A DNA stretch of 64,000 nt from an uncultured Roseicyclus sp. (GTDB lineage Bacteria > Pseudomonadota > Alphaproteobacteria > Rhodobacterales > Rhodobacteraceae): contig CANLXA010000004.1 in NCBI GenBank assembly GCA_947494975.1, positions 715,001 to 779,000 on the forward strand, in the 5' to 3' direction. Below, one piece after another: positions 26,337 to 34,328 of the stretch (the stretch's first letter is position 1; each line of letters begins with the position of its first letter). The notes beneath the pieces were generated by a model that had not been told where the DNA came from, searched no databases, and worked only from the letters and a program-made list of their open reading frames with translations. Made by a program: the position numbers and the translations under genes.

Positions 26337-27352
26337 CAGCTCATCTCCTTCAACTGGTTCCCCATGATGCGCGCTACGTCGAGCATCCGACAGGAAAAAC
26401 CCCATTCATTGTCGTACCACCCAAAGACGCGCAGCATGCCGCCCTTGGAGCGTTTGATCTCCGGCCCCGCCACGATCAGCGATTCCGGGCGGGCCCGAAG
26501 GTCGGCGCTGACCAGGGGCTTATCGGTGAAGCCGATTATGCCGTCCGCTTGGCCCCGCAAAAACTCCGTTGCAGCTTCCGCGCTCGGCTGGTCGCGGGTC
26601 ATCACCGCTAGGTCCACGCAGGAGACGGAGGCCGATGGCACCCGCACGGCTGATCCCGTTACCCGTCCGGCCAGCAACGGCAGGACAACATCGACCAGCG
26701 CTTCGGCCGACGTGGTTGTCGGCACCATGCTAAGCGCTGCGGCTCGGCTGCGCGCCGGGTCCCGCATCGGCATATCTACCGTCGGTTGGCTGCCGGTGTA
26801 GCAGTGGACCGTGGTCATCAACGCGCTATCGAGGCCCCAGGTCTCATCGATCAGCCGAACCAAAGGCGCGATGGCGTTGGTGGTGCACGACGCATTGGAG
26901 ACAATCCGGTGATCGGCCGCCAATGCCTCATCGTTCGCACCGAGCACCATGGTCAGGTCCGGGTCCGGTGCAGGGCCGGAGATGAGCACGCGCCCGGCGC
27001 CGGCGGCAAGGGCTGCCTCGGCCACATCCCGGCCGCCTCGCCCGGTGCATTCCATGAGGATGTCGATATCGGCCAGATCCAGTGCGCCCGCGTCCCGTTC
27101 CATCGTCAGGCGAATCTTCCGCTCATCGAGGCAAAGGCACCTATCCTCAACGCGTACGTCACCTGCGAATGGGCCGAAGACGCTATCGAATTCAAAGAGA
27201 TAGGCGCAGGTCTCCGGCGGGGCGATATCATTGATCGCCACGATTTCGATCTCGGGCCAGTTGGGCCCCAACCGCCCGCCACCAAGCGCCCAGGCCCTCA
27301 GAACGGATCGCCCTATGCGCCCAAAGCCGTTGATTGCCACGCGGATGGTCAT
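26336..27352 (-). CDS. Type I glyceraldehyde-3-phosphate dehydrogenase-like enzyme
   Basis: A 338-residue protein read from ATG 27352, starting MTIRVAINGFGRIGRSVLRA, the GAPDH NAD-binding loop. The catalytic cysteine is Cys156 in SNASCTTNAIAPL, with the partner histidine in TTVHCYTGSQ. The phosphate-site block is diverged: RAAALSMVPTTTSAEALVDV instead of the common PTSTGAAKAV, and the segment before the cysteine reads SGPAPDPDLTMVLGAND. It could be a GAPDH paralogue handling glyceraldehyde-3-phosphate from the aldolase nearby, or a related phospho-aldehyde dehydrogenase such as Epd. It is coupled to the ALDH gene. Confidence 0.85.
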   Translation of the reverse strand: MTIRVAINGFGRIGRSVLRAWALGGGRLGPNWPEIEIVAINDIAPPETCAYLFEFDSVFGPFAGDVRVEDRCLCLDERKIRLTMERDAGALDLADIDILMECTGRGGRDVAEAALAAGAGRVLISGPAPDPDLTMVLGANDEALAADHRIVSNASCTTNAIAPLVRLIDETWGLDSALMTTVHCYTGSQPTVDMPMRDPARSRAAALSMVPTTTSAEALVDVVLPLLAGRVTGSAVRVPSASVSCVDLAVMTRDQPSAEAATEFLRGQADGIIGFTDKPLVSADLRARPESLIVAGPEIKRSKGGMLRVFGWYDNEWGFSCRMLDVARIMGNQLKEMS

Positions 27353-27486
27353 GCAAGCTGTCCCTCTCGGGGCCGAGTGATGCACGGCGCCACCAAGGCG
27401 TGCAAGGGACCTACGCATTTGGACTGATGGGTTTTCTTGATTGGTTCCAGCAGGCACTGTGATGACACCAGATGAAGGAGATAACC

Positions 27487-28041
27487 ATGGCTGCCCTCAC
27501 CCCACCTGTGTGCAACTTCGACTGGCCGGCGCCGGATTTCTCGCTCCCGGCGACCGATGGCAAGACCTACCGGCTGCGCGACGTGGCCGGGCCCAATGGC
27601 ACGCTCGTCATGTTCATTTGCAATCACTGCCCGTTTGTTCTGGCCATTCTGGACCGGATGATCCGGGATGCGGCGGAGCTCCAGGAACTGGGGATCGGCG
27701 TGGCCGCCATCTGTTCCAACGATCCGGAGGCCTATCCCGCAGATAATTTTGAGAACATGGCGCGCACGGCAGAAAGCCGGGGCTTCCCGTTCCCCTATCT
27801 GCACGATGCCGATCAAAGCGTGGCGCGGGCTTATGATGCGGTTTGCACGCCGGATTTCTTTGGCTTCAACGCCGATCTGGGCCTGCAATATCGCGGCCAG
27901 CTTGATGCGTCCCGGATGCAGCCCGCCCCTCCGGACGCGCGGCGCGATCTGTTTGAAGCCATGGGGCAGGTGGCGCGCACGGGCAGGGGCCCGGCAGATC
28001 AGATTGCCTCCATGGGCTGTTCGATCAAGTGGGCGGCCTAG
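27487..28041 (+). CDS. Thioredoxin-fold protein (AhpC/TSA-like redoxin)
   Basis: A 184-residue protein. AAGGAG at 27475-27480, 6 bases before ATG 27487, decides the start. The fold is peroxiredoxin-like: FSLPATDGKTYRLRDV, then VMFICNHCPFVLAIL with a C-x2-C pair (CNHC), and VAAICSNDPEAYPADN. This group of thioredoxin family proteins with CNHCP is widespread but poorly studied; a thiol oxidoreductase or peroxidase role in the cytosol is likely. There is no signal peptide. It stands alone between divergent and convergent neighbours, and its stop is 4 bases from that of the carnitine dehydrogenase gene. Confidence 0.85.
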   Translation: MAALTPPVCNFDWPAPDFSLPATDGKTYRLRDVAGPNGTLVMFICNHCPFVLAILDRMIRDAAELQELGIGVAAICSNDPEAYPADNFENMARTAESRGFPFPYLHDADQSVARAYDAVCTPDFFGFNADLGLQYRGQLDASRMQPAPPDARRDLFEAMGQVARTGRGPADQIASMGCSIKWAA

Positions 28042-28045
28042 GGCG

Positions 28046-29458
28046 TCATCGCCCGACTTTTCCGGCCCCCTCAGGCAGGGGCAACCCCGCTTGATCCTGC
28101 ATGATCTGCGCCAAGGCGGCGGACACGTCGGCGCGTGGCGTGCATGTCTTGCGCGTGCCCAGATCGACATGCAGCAGAAGGCTTTCGACGGTGGACACAA
28201 GCGTGCCATCGCCCCGCATCAGCAGGTGGAACAGGTGCAGCTTCTTCCCTTCAGCGCCCAAGATCCGGGTCTCGGCGCGCAGCCGGTCACCTGCATGCAC
28301 CTCATCAAGATAGCGCACATGGTTTTCGACCGTGAAGTAGCTCAGTCCTCCCGCAATATACTCGGCGTCTGCGCCGACCATCTCCATGAACCGATCCGTC
28401 GCCTTTGACCCGGCCTCAAGGTAATGGGTCTCGTTCATGTGGCCATTATAGTCGGTCCAGCTTTGCGGCACCTGCCGGTCAAGCGTGCAGGGCAGATCGC
28501 CGTTGACCGGCCAGATCAGCGTATCCTCATGGCGCCGGATCACACCACCTGCTCCACTTTCCGAGCGTTTCAGGGCCCGTAGGATGCCCACCAGATTATC
28601 GTCGCGCAGGCGCTCCAACTCACGGATCGACATATGCCCGGATTGGTCATCCGACTGTCCCGCGATCAGATCCACAAGCTCCCCGGTGAAGTCCGGCACA
28701 TCCATCAACTTGGTCCAGGGCCATTTCAGCGCGGGGCCAAACTGCGCCATGAAATGCTTCATACCGGCCTCGCCGCCCGCAACGCGGTAGGTCTCGAACA
28801 ATCCCATTTGCGCCCATCTGAGGCCAAACCCCATCCGGATCGCATCGTCGATTTCCGCAGTTGTGGCGATCCCGTCTTTCACCAACCAGAGCGCCTCGCG
28901 CCAGACGGCTTCAAGGAAGCGATCAGCAATGTGGGCGTCAATCTCCTTGCGCACATGTAGGGGATATAGACCCACACTGCGCAGGATTTCGGCGGCCCTG
29001 TCGCATTGCGCCGCATCGCCCACCAGCTCGATCAAGGGCAGCAGATAGACGGGATTGAACGGATGCGCGACGATCACGCGCGCGCCCTGCGCCATCAGTT
29101 CCGAGGGTTTGAACCCGGAGGTGGAGGATCCGATGATCGCATGCGTTGGGGACAGGACGGAGAGTTGTGCGTGGACCTTGTGCTTGAGGTCCAATCGCTC
29201 CGGCACGCTTTCCTGTACCCAATCGGCCCCGGCAACCGCCTCAGCCAGATTGTCGCAAAGCCGAAGCGTACCTTCCGCAGGTAACGCCTTGTCGTAGAGA
29301 GCGGGCAGGGCGCGGCGGGCATTGTCCAGAACCGCACCGATCTTGCGCTCGGCCTCCGGATCCGGGTCGAACACGGCCACGTCCCATCCGTTGAGAAGGA
29401 ACCGCGCCGCCCACCCGCCGCCGATTACGCCACCGCCGATGATAGCTGCCTTTTTCAT
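28046..29458 (-). CDS. lcdH: Carnitine 3-dehydrogenase fused to a 4HBT-type thioesterase
   Basis: A 470-residue fusion read from ATG 29458. Residues 1 to about 320 are a 3-hydroxyacyl-CoA dehydrogenase-like NAD domain: MKKAAIIGGGVIGGGWAARF, then IGSSTSGFKPSELM, VAHPFNPVYLLPLIELV and ADRFLEAVWREALWLV, as in L-carnitine dehydrogenases, which oxidise carnitine to 3-dehydrocarnitine. From about residue 325 a hotdog thioesterase follows, with the catalytic Asp336 in WTDYNGHMNETHYLEA. This fusion is known in carnitine-using alphaproteobacteria, where the thioesterase is thought to release glycine betaine from betainyl-CoA. The rest of the pathway lies upstream on the same strand. Confidence 0.92.
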   Translation of the reverse strand: MKKAAIIGGGVIGGGWAARFLLNGWDVAVFDPDPEAERKIGAVLDNARRALPALYDKALPAEGTLRLCDNLAEAVAGADWVQESVPERLDLKHKVHAQLSVLSPTHAIIGSSTSGFKPSELMAQGARVIVAHPFNPVYLLPLIELVGDAAQCDRAAEILRSVGLYPLHVRKEIDAHIADRFLEAVWREALWLVKDGIATTAEIDDAIRMGFGLRWAQMGLFETYRVAGGEAGMKHFMAQFGPALKWPWTKLMDVPDFTGELVDLIAGQSDDQSGHMSIRELERLRDDNLVGILRALKRSESGAGGVIRRHEDTLIWPVNGDLPCTLDRQVPQSWTDYNGHMNETHYLEAGSKATDRFMEMVGADAEYIAGGLSYFTVENHVRYLDEVHAGDRLRAETRILGAEGKKLHLFHLLMRGDGTLVSTVESLLLHVDLGTRKTCTPRADVSAALAQIMQDQAGLPLPEGAGKVGR

Positions 29459-29531
29459 TCCGGCTTTCCCGCAGGATTCGGGTCGGCGCACCGAACGAGA
29501 CCTTCGAATGTACCCAGAAAGGAGACGTTTG

Positions 29532-30002
29532 ATGGATATTCGTTTTTCAGGCCTGCCAAGCGACATCGTTGCCCGGATCCGGTCCACCGGTCTGGACTCC
29601 TATGGGCAAAAGGTTGAACGGCACAGATCGATTGGCGACGCTTATCCGTGTCGCCATTGTCTGGGAGAAACGCCAAAGGGTGACACGTTCTTGATCCTCG
29701 CGCACCGGCCCTTTGCGACGCGCAATCCCTACGCAGAGACGGGGCCGATTTTCCTATGCGCAGCGGACTGTACACCTGCGTCGCAGACGAAGACTGCACC
29801 ACCCATCCTGCGCTCGCCACGTTATCTTGTGCGCGGTTACGATGCGGCTGAGCGGATCGTCTATGGGACCGGAGAGGTGGTTGATACACCTCGCATCGCG
29901 GAATTCGCGCAGGCACTGTTTCGGGACGCGAAGATCGCGTTTGCGGATGTGCGCAGTGCGTCGAATAATTGCTTTCAATGCCGCATTCACCGGGCTGAGT
30001 GA
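29532..30002 (+). CDS. DUF1203 domain-containing protein
   Basis: A 156-residue protein read from ATG 29532, with AAAGGAG about 9 bases upstream. It matches my memory of the DUF1203 family: MDIRFSGLPSDIVARIR, YPCRHCLGETPKGD, LAHRPFATRNPYAETGPIFLC and the C-terminal ASNNCFQCRIHR. The CRHC and CFQC pairs could bind a metal. No biochemical function is established for this family as far as I know. It lies on the opposite strand inside the carnitine gene run, separating the lipocalin gene from lcdH. Confidence 0.8.
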   Translation: MDIRFSGLPSDIVARIRSTGLDSYGQKVERHRSIGDAYPCRHCLGETPKGDTFLILAHRPFATRNPYAETGPIFLCAADCTPASQTKTAPPILRSPRYLVRGYDAAERIVYGTGEVVDTPRIAEFAQALFRDAKIAFADVRSASNNCFQCRIHRAE

Positions 30003-30005
30003 TCG

Positions 30006-30533
30006 TCATGGCGTCACGCTCCGCTGCAATTGACCGAGGTCGTAGCCGTTGAAATCCAGCACTTCGCGCGCGGCGGCCAGCCTGTCCACGGGGATTTCTG
30101 GATCGCGATTAAGGATCCATCCGACCCGACCATTGGGAGCGCCGACAACGGCGGTGCGGTAGCCTTCATCGACCCAGAGCACCCAATAGGGTGCGGAAAC
30201 CGGCACGCCTTGCAGCCGGACCGAGAGGCGGCCAAGCCCCTCATCGGTTGCCGTCCCGGTGATCTCACCGCTCGGCTGGCCATTGGCATCAAGGCAGATA
30301 TTGCGCACCGTGATTTGGCCAGCGATTTCAGACGCGCCGTATTCCGCGATGGCGCCGGGGCAATCGGATTGGAACGGATTCGGATAGCGTGCCACCTCAT
30401 ACCAACGGCCGAGATACCGGCTGGCATCGAAGTTCGCGCTCGAAGCGATGGTGACGTCCTGATCGCGGTAACCGGGGCCGATAACGGCCCCGCAGGACGC
30501 CAGAAGGAAAAGCGCTGCGAGGCTGGTTCTCAT
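30006..30533 (-). CDS. Lipocalin-family lipoprotein (Blc-like)
   Basis: A 175-residue protein read from ATG 30533, which overlaps the stop of the upstream cleavage-enzyme gene (TGATG). Residues 1-13 are a lipoprotein signal ending LLAS-C with the lipidated Cys14. YLGRWYEVARYPNPFQ is the lipocalin G-x-W motif, and the C-terminal half reads WVLWVDEGYRTAVVG and RDPEIP as in bacterial lipocalins of the Blc type. Such proteins sit in the outer membrane and bind fatty acids or lysophospholipids. Coupling to a carnitine pathway gene suggests a role with trimethylammonium or acyl compounds, which is only an inference. Confidence 0.88.
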   Translation of the reverse strand: MRTSLAALFLLASCGAVIGPGYRDQDVTIASSANFDASRYLGRWYEVARYPNPFQSDCPGAIAEYGASEIAGQITVRNICLDANGQPSGEITGTATDEGLGRLSVRLQGVPVSAPYWVLWVDEGYRTAVVGAPNGRVGWILNRDPEIPVDRLAAAREVLDFNGYDLGQLQRSVTP

Positions 30534-31441
30534 CAGACCGGTGCCCGCTTGGTCAGGCCCAGTTTTTCTCGCACCGCCGCAGGCCCGATTAGCCGTGCGC
30601 CCATGCCTTCGATCACGCCCACCGCGCGCTCCACCAATTGGGCGTTGGTCGCCAAGACGCCTTTGTCCAGCCACAGGTTATCCTCCAATCCCACCCGCAC
30701 ATTGCCGCCCGCCAGAACCGCCGCGGCGGCATAGGCCATCTGGTTTCGCCCCAGGGCAAAGGCGGAAAACGTCCACTCGTTCGGCACGTTGTTGACCATC
30801 GCCATGAAGGTGTTCAGGTCATCCGGCGCGCCCCAAGGGACGCCCATGCACAATTGCACCAGCGCGGGCGCCTTCAGCACGCCTTCCTTCACCAGTTCCT
30901 TGGCAAACCAGAGATGCCCGGTATCAAAGGCCTCTATTTCCGGCTTCACACCCAGATCGGTCATCATCCGCCCCATGGCGCGCAACATGCCTGGCGTGTT
31001 TGTCATCACGTAATCGGCTTCCGCGAAATTCATCGTGCCGCAATCGAGCGTACAAATTTCCGGCAGGCATTCGGCAATATGGGCCACGCGCTCCGTCGCC
31101 CCGACCATATCCGTGCCATCACGCACTGGAAGCGGCGCATCGGTGGAGCCGAAAACAATATCGCCACCCATTCCCGCAGTCAGGTTCAGGACGACATCTA
31201 CATCCGCATCCCGGATCCGCTCCGTTACCTCCCGATAAAGGGCCAGATCGCGCGACGGCACACCGGTTTCAGGATCCCGAACGTGGCAATGGACGATGGC
31301 CGCCCCCGCCTTCGCCGCATCAATTGCGCTCTCGGCGATCTGTTTGGGGGATCGGGGTACATGGGGGCTGCGGTCCTGCGTGCCGCCTGATCCTGTGACC
31401 GCACAGGTGATGAAGACGTCCGTGTTCATGGCCAACGGCAT
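30533..31441 (-). CDS. Beta-keto acid cleavage enzyme (BKACE, DUF849), probable dehydrocarnitine cleavage
   Basis: A 302-residue protein. I chose ATG 31441 because AAAGGA stands 8 bases before it; an internal ATG at 31429 would lose four residues. The family (3-keto-5-aminohexanoate cleavage enzyme) transfers the keto-acid's acetyl part to acetyl-CoA. Zinc ligands are seen in AAIVHCHVRDPETG (His51, His53), with GTMNF and LCMGVPWGAPDD further on and GGNVRVGLEDNLW at the C-terminus. Beside carnitine dehydrogenase, its likely reaction is 3-dehydrocarnitine plus acetyl-CoA to betainyl-CoA plus acetoacetate. It is coupled to the lipocalin gene. Confidence 0.92.
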   Translation of the reverse strand: MPLAMNTDVFITCAVTGSGGTQDRSPHVPRSPKQIAESAIDAAKAGAAIVHCHVRDPETGVPSRDLALYREVTERIRDADVDVVLNLTAGMGGDIVFGSTDAPLPVRDGTDMVGATERVAHIAECLPEICTLDCGTMNFAEADYVMTNTPGMLRAMGRMMTDLGVKPEIEAFDTGHLWFAKELVKEGVLKAPALVQLCMGVPWGAPDDLNTFMAMVNNVPNEWTFSAFALGRNQMAYAAAAVLAGGNVRVGLEDNLWLDKGVLATNAQLVERAVGVIEGMGARLIGPAAVREKLGLTKRAPV

Positions 31442-31511
31442 CAATGGAATCCTTTGCCAATAGGGGATGATGCGCGCGACGAGGCGTGCGGGAAGTGCAC
31501 CGTTTCCATCC

Positions 31512-32300
31512 TCATTTTCCTTTCCAAACCGGATTGCGTTTCTCGGCAAAGGCCCGCGCGCCTTCCAGTTGGTCTTCCGATCGATATAGGCGCTCAACCG
31601 TTTCAAACTGGCTCTTGGTGATCTTGTTCAGTGCATCCTGAAACTTCATGTCCTCGGCTTCACGCACGATTTCCTTGATCGCCGCGTTCACGAGCGGCGG
31701 GCCAGAGGCGATCAGGGCGGCCATGGTGCGGGCCTCTTCCATCAGGTCATCCGCGGCCACAATGCGGTTGATCAATCCCCAGCGCGCAGCTTCCTCGGCG
31801 TCCAGCCAACGACCGGTGAACAGCATTTCCATTGCGATATGGTAGGGGATCCGCTTGGGGAGCTTGATCGAGGCCGCATCGGCCACGGTGCCGGAGCGGA
31901 TTTCCGGCAAGGCAAAACTTGCATGCTCCGCAGCCAGGATGATGTCGGCGCTCAGCGCCAGTTCCAGCCCGCCGCCGCAGCAGATGCCGTTCACGGCGCA
32001 GATAACCGGTTTGTTCAGCCCGCGCAGCTCCTGCAGGCCCCCAAAGCCGCCAACGCCGTAGTCGCCATCCACCGCGTCGCCATCAGCGGCGGCTTTCAGG
32101 TCCCAGCCGGGACAAAAGAACTTCTTGCCCGCCCCGGTGATCAGCGCCACACGCAGGTCCGGATCATCGCGAAACGCGGCGAACACTTCTCCCATGATCC
32201 GGCTGGTCTTCAGGTCAATCGCGTTGGCCTTGGGCCGGTCGAGCGTCACCTCCAGCACGTGGCCGTTGCGGTGGGTCTTGATGGGGGTCTCACTCATCAT
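31512..32300 (-). CDS. caiD: Crotonobetainyl-CoA hydratase (CaiD-type enoyl-CoA hydratase)
   Basis: A 262-residue crotonase. RNGHVLEVTLDRPKANAID closely resembles the N-terminus I know for E. coli CaiD, as do GKKFFCPGWDLKAA and the C-terminal FAEKRNPVWKGK. Both crotonase glutamates are present: Glu113 in GGGLELALSAD and Glu133 in FALPEIRSG. CaiD hydrates crotonobetainyl-CoA to carnitinyl-CoA. It overlaps the acyl-CoA synthetase gene by 4 bases (ATGA) and is 70 bases from the next gene. It sits where the gamma-butyrobetaine to carnitine step is needed. Confidence 0.9.
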   Translation of the reverse strand: MMSETPIKTHRNGHVLEVTLDRPKANAIDLKTSRIMGEVFAAFRDDPDLRVALITGAGKKFFCPGWDLKAAADGDAVDGDYGVGGFGGLQELRGLNKPVICAVNGICCGGGLELALSADIILAAEHASFALPEIRSGTVADAASIKLPKRIPYHIAMEMLFTGRWLDAEEAARWGLINRIVAADDLMEEARTMAALIASGPPLVNAAIKEIVREAEDMKFQDALNKITKSQFETVERLYRSEDQLEGARAFAEKRNPVWKGK

Positions 32301-34327
32301 GTTTCCCTCAATCTGATCAGGGCGTCGGCGGCGACAGCGCGGTTAGGCGTACATAGGAGCGGGTTGATTTCCACTTCGAAAACGCGCTCCGCATGGGCCA
32401 TCACATAGTCCTGCACGGCAAGGACGGCGCTGACAATCGCGGATCGGTCGGCGGGCGGCGCGCCCCGGTATCCGCCGATACGGGGCGCAATGCGGAGCGT
32501 GTTCAATGCAGCGTCGATTTGTGGAGATGTGACGGGCAGCAGCAGATGCGTGGTGTCATCGAGCAGTTCAGTGAAGGTGCCGCCCGCCCCAAGGGTCAGG
32601 ACCATGCCATGGGCCTCGTCACGCAGCACCCCGATCAGCAACTCCACCACCACATTATCGATCATTTCTTCTACAAGATATGACTTGGCCGCCATTTTTC
32701 GTGCCGCCTGCTTGGCCTCCTCGCCACCAGTCAGGCCCAATCGCACCGCACCAGCCTCGGTTTTGTGCGGAACGCCTTCGGCTTTCACGACAACCCGTCC
32801 ACCGATCCGATCCGCCACGGCACCGGCCTCTGCCGCGGTAGCGGCCATTTCCGCGCGGGGCACGGCAAGACCATAGGCTTTCAATTCTGCCTTCGACGCA
32901 CTTTCCGTCAGGACCGTGCCTGGCCCGTCGGGGGCCGGTAGGAGCAGGGGTGACGTCTTATCGCGAAGTCCGACTTTTGCGGCTATGCCGATGGCGTCCA
33001 TTGCATCGTTCAGGCCACAGAGAGGAATGATGCCGCGTGCAATCAGGCGCTCCGCAACTCTTTCCGGCAGGGTTTCCGGCAGGCTGGCGAGGATGGCGAT
33101 GGGGCGACCTTTCGCGGCCATCGCATCAGCCGCAGCCTCGATGACCAGATCCCATTCCGGGGCTGTGCAGCGGTCGCTGCGCGGAAAATCCAGCACGACG
33201 AGGGCCAGCGCGATGTCATCGTCAAGCATCGCCGCGAAACAGGCCGCCATGGCGCGGCGGTCAGCCCAGATATAGGTGTGGTAGTCCAGCGGATTGGCCA
33301 GCGACACCTTCGGGCCAAGAGCCTCACGAAGCGCAGTACGCTGCTCTCTGCTGAGCGGTGGAAAAACCACATCGCGACCGAGGGCGAGATCGGCCATCAG
33401 GCCCGCCTCGCCGCCGGAACAGGACATTGAGGCAATGCGGTTCGACGGCAGTGGCCCGGTGACATGGAGCAGTTTCAGGACCTCAAGAAAGGTGGTCAGG
33501 CTGTCGACCTGCCCGATACCCAGACGCGCCAGTAAGGCTCGCGCGCCGGCATCGCTTCCGGCAAGGGAGGCGGTGTGGGACACGGCCCCCAACCGCGCCT
33601 GATCCGATGCGCCCACTTTCAGCGCGACAACCGGCTTGCCAACGGCATGAGCCGTCGCGGCCAAGGCCTCGAACCGGCGCAGATCGCCGATCCCTTCGAT
33701 ATGGAGCCCAAGCGCTGTAACGCGCGGATCCTCAAGCAAGGCTGTGCCGATGGCCGATAGGTCGGTCTGCGCCTGGTTGCCGGCGGTTACAAGGCAGGCA
33801 AGCGGCAATCCCCGTTTCTGCATCGTCAGGTTCAGGGCGATGTTCGAAGACTGGCTGACGATGGCGACACCCCGATCCACAGCCACCATCCCATGATGAT
33901 CCGGCCAAAGGGCGACCTTGTCCAACCCGTTGATAAGTCCGTAGCAATTCGGTCCAAGAATCGGCATGCGGCCGGCGGCACGTAGCAAGGCCGCCTGCAG
34001 ATCGGCGCCATCTTTCAACTCGGCGTTCGCCTCCCGAAAGCCGGACGCGAAGCAGATCGCGCCGCCCGCCCCGCGACGTGACAGCTCTGCAATCACCTCG
34101 ACGGTTGCTTGGCGATTGACACCGACAAACGCTGCATCGGGGACGCCCGGCAAGGCGTCGACCGAAGGGAATGCCGCCACGCCCGCAATGTCCGGCTTCG
34201 TGGGATGCACCGCCCAGAGCGTGCCTGTGAACCCGATCTTCTGGCATTGCCGGATCACGTTGGCACACCACGCCCCACCGCCCACAACGGCAACGGATCG
34301 CGGCCGCAAGAGGCGGTCGAGTGCCAT
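32297..34327 (-). CDS. Acetate--CoA ligase (ADP-forming)-type acyl-CoA synthetase, probable betaine-acid CoA ligase
   Basis: A 676-residue single-chain protein combining both subunits of the ADP-forming acyl-CoA synthetase family. The N-terminal CoA-binding domain starts LLRPRSVAVVGGGAW. The succinyl-CoA ligase-like domains follow with the phosphohistidine His251 in GAVSHTASLAGSDA. The C-terminal part from about 455 is an ATP-grasp domain (ESASKAELKAYGLAVP, GRVVVKAEGVPHKTEAGAV). I start at ATG 34327, one base after the dehydrogenase stop. By position it should activate gamma-butyrobetaine, crotonobetaine or carnitine to the CoA ester, replacing the AMP-forming CaiC. That is an inference from operon context. 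Confidence 0.88.
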   Translation of the reverse strand: MALDRLLRPRSVAVVGGGAWCANVIRQCQKIGFTGTLWAVHPTKPDIAGVAAFPSVDALPGVPDAAFVGVNRQATVEVIAELSRRGAGGAICFASGFREANAELKDGADLQAALLRAAGRMPILGPNCYGLINGLDKVALWPDHHGMVAVDRGVAIVSQSSNIALNLTMQKRGLPLACLVTAGNQAQTDLSAIGTALLEDPRVTALGLHIEGIGDLRRFEALAATAHAVGKPVVALKVGASDQARLGAVSHTASLAGSDAGARALLARLGIGQVDSLTTFLEVLKLLHVTGPLPSNRIASMSCSGGEAGLMADLALGRDVVFPPLSREQRTALREALGPKVSLANPLDYHTYIWADRRAMAACFAAMLDDDIALALVVLDFPRSDRCTAPEWDLVIEAAADAMAAKGRPIAILASLPETLPERVAERLIARGIIPLCGLNDAMDAIGIAAKVGLRDKTSPLLLPAPDGPGTVLTESASKAELKAYGLAVPRAEMAATAAEAGAVADRIGGRVVVKAEGVPHKTEAGAVRLGLTGGEEAKQAARKMAAKSYLVEEMIDNVVVELLIGVLRDEAHGMVLTLGAGGTFTELLDDTTHLLLPVTSPQIDAALNTLRIAPRIGGYRGAPPADRSAIVSAVLAVQDYVMAHAERVFEVEINPLLCTPNRAVAADALIRLRET

Positions 34328-34328
34328 G

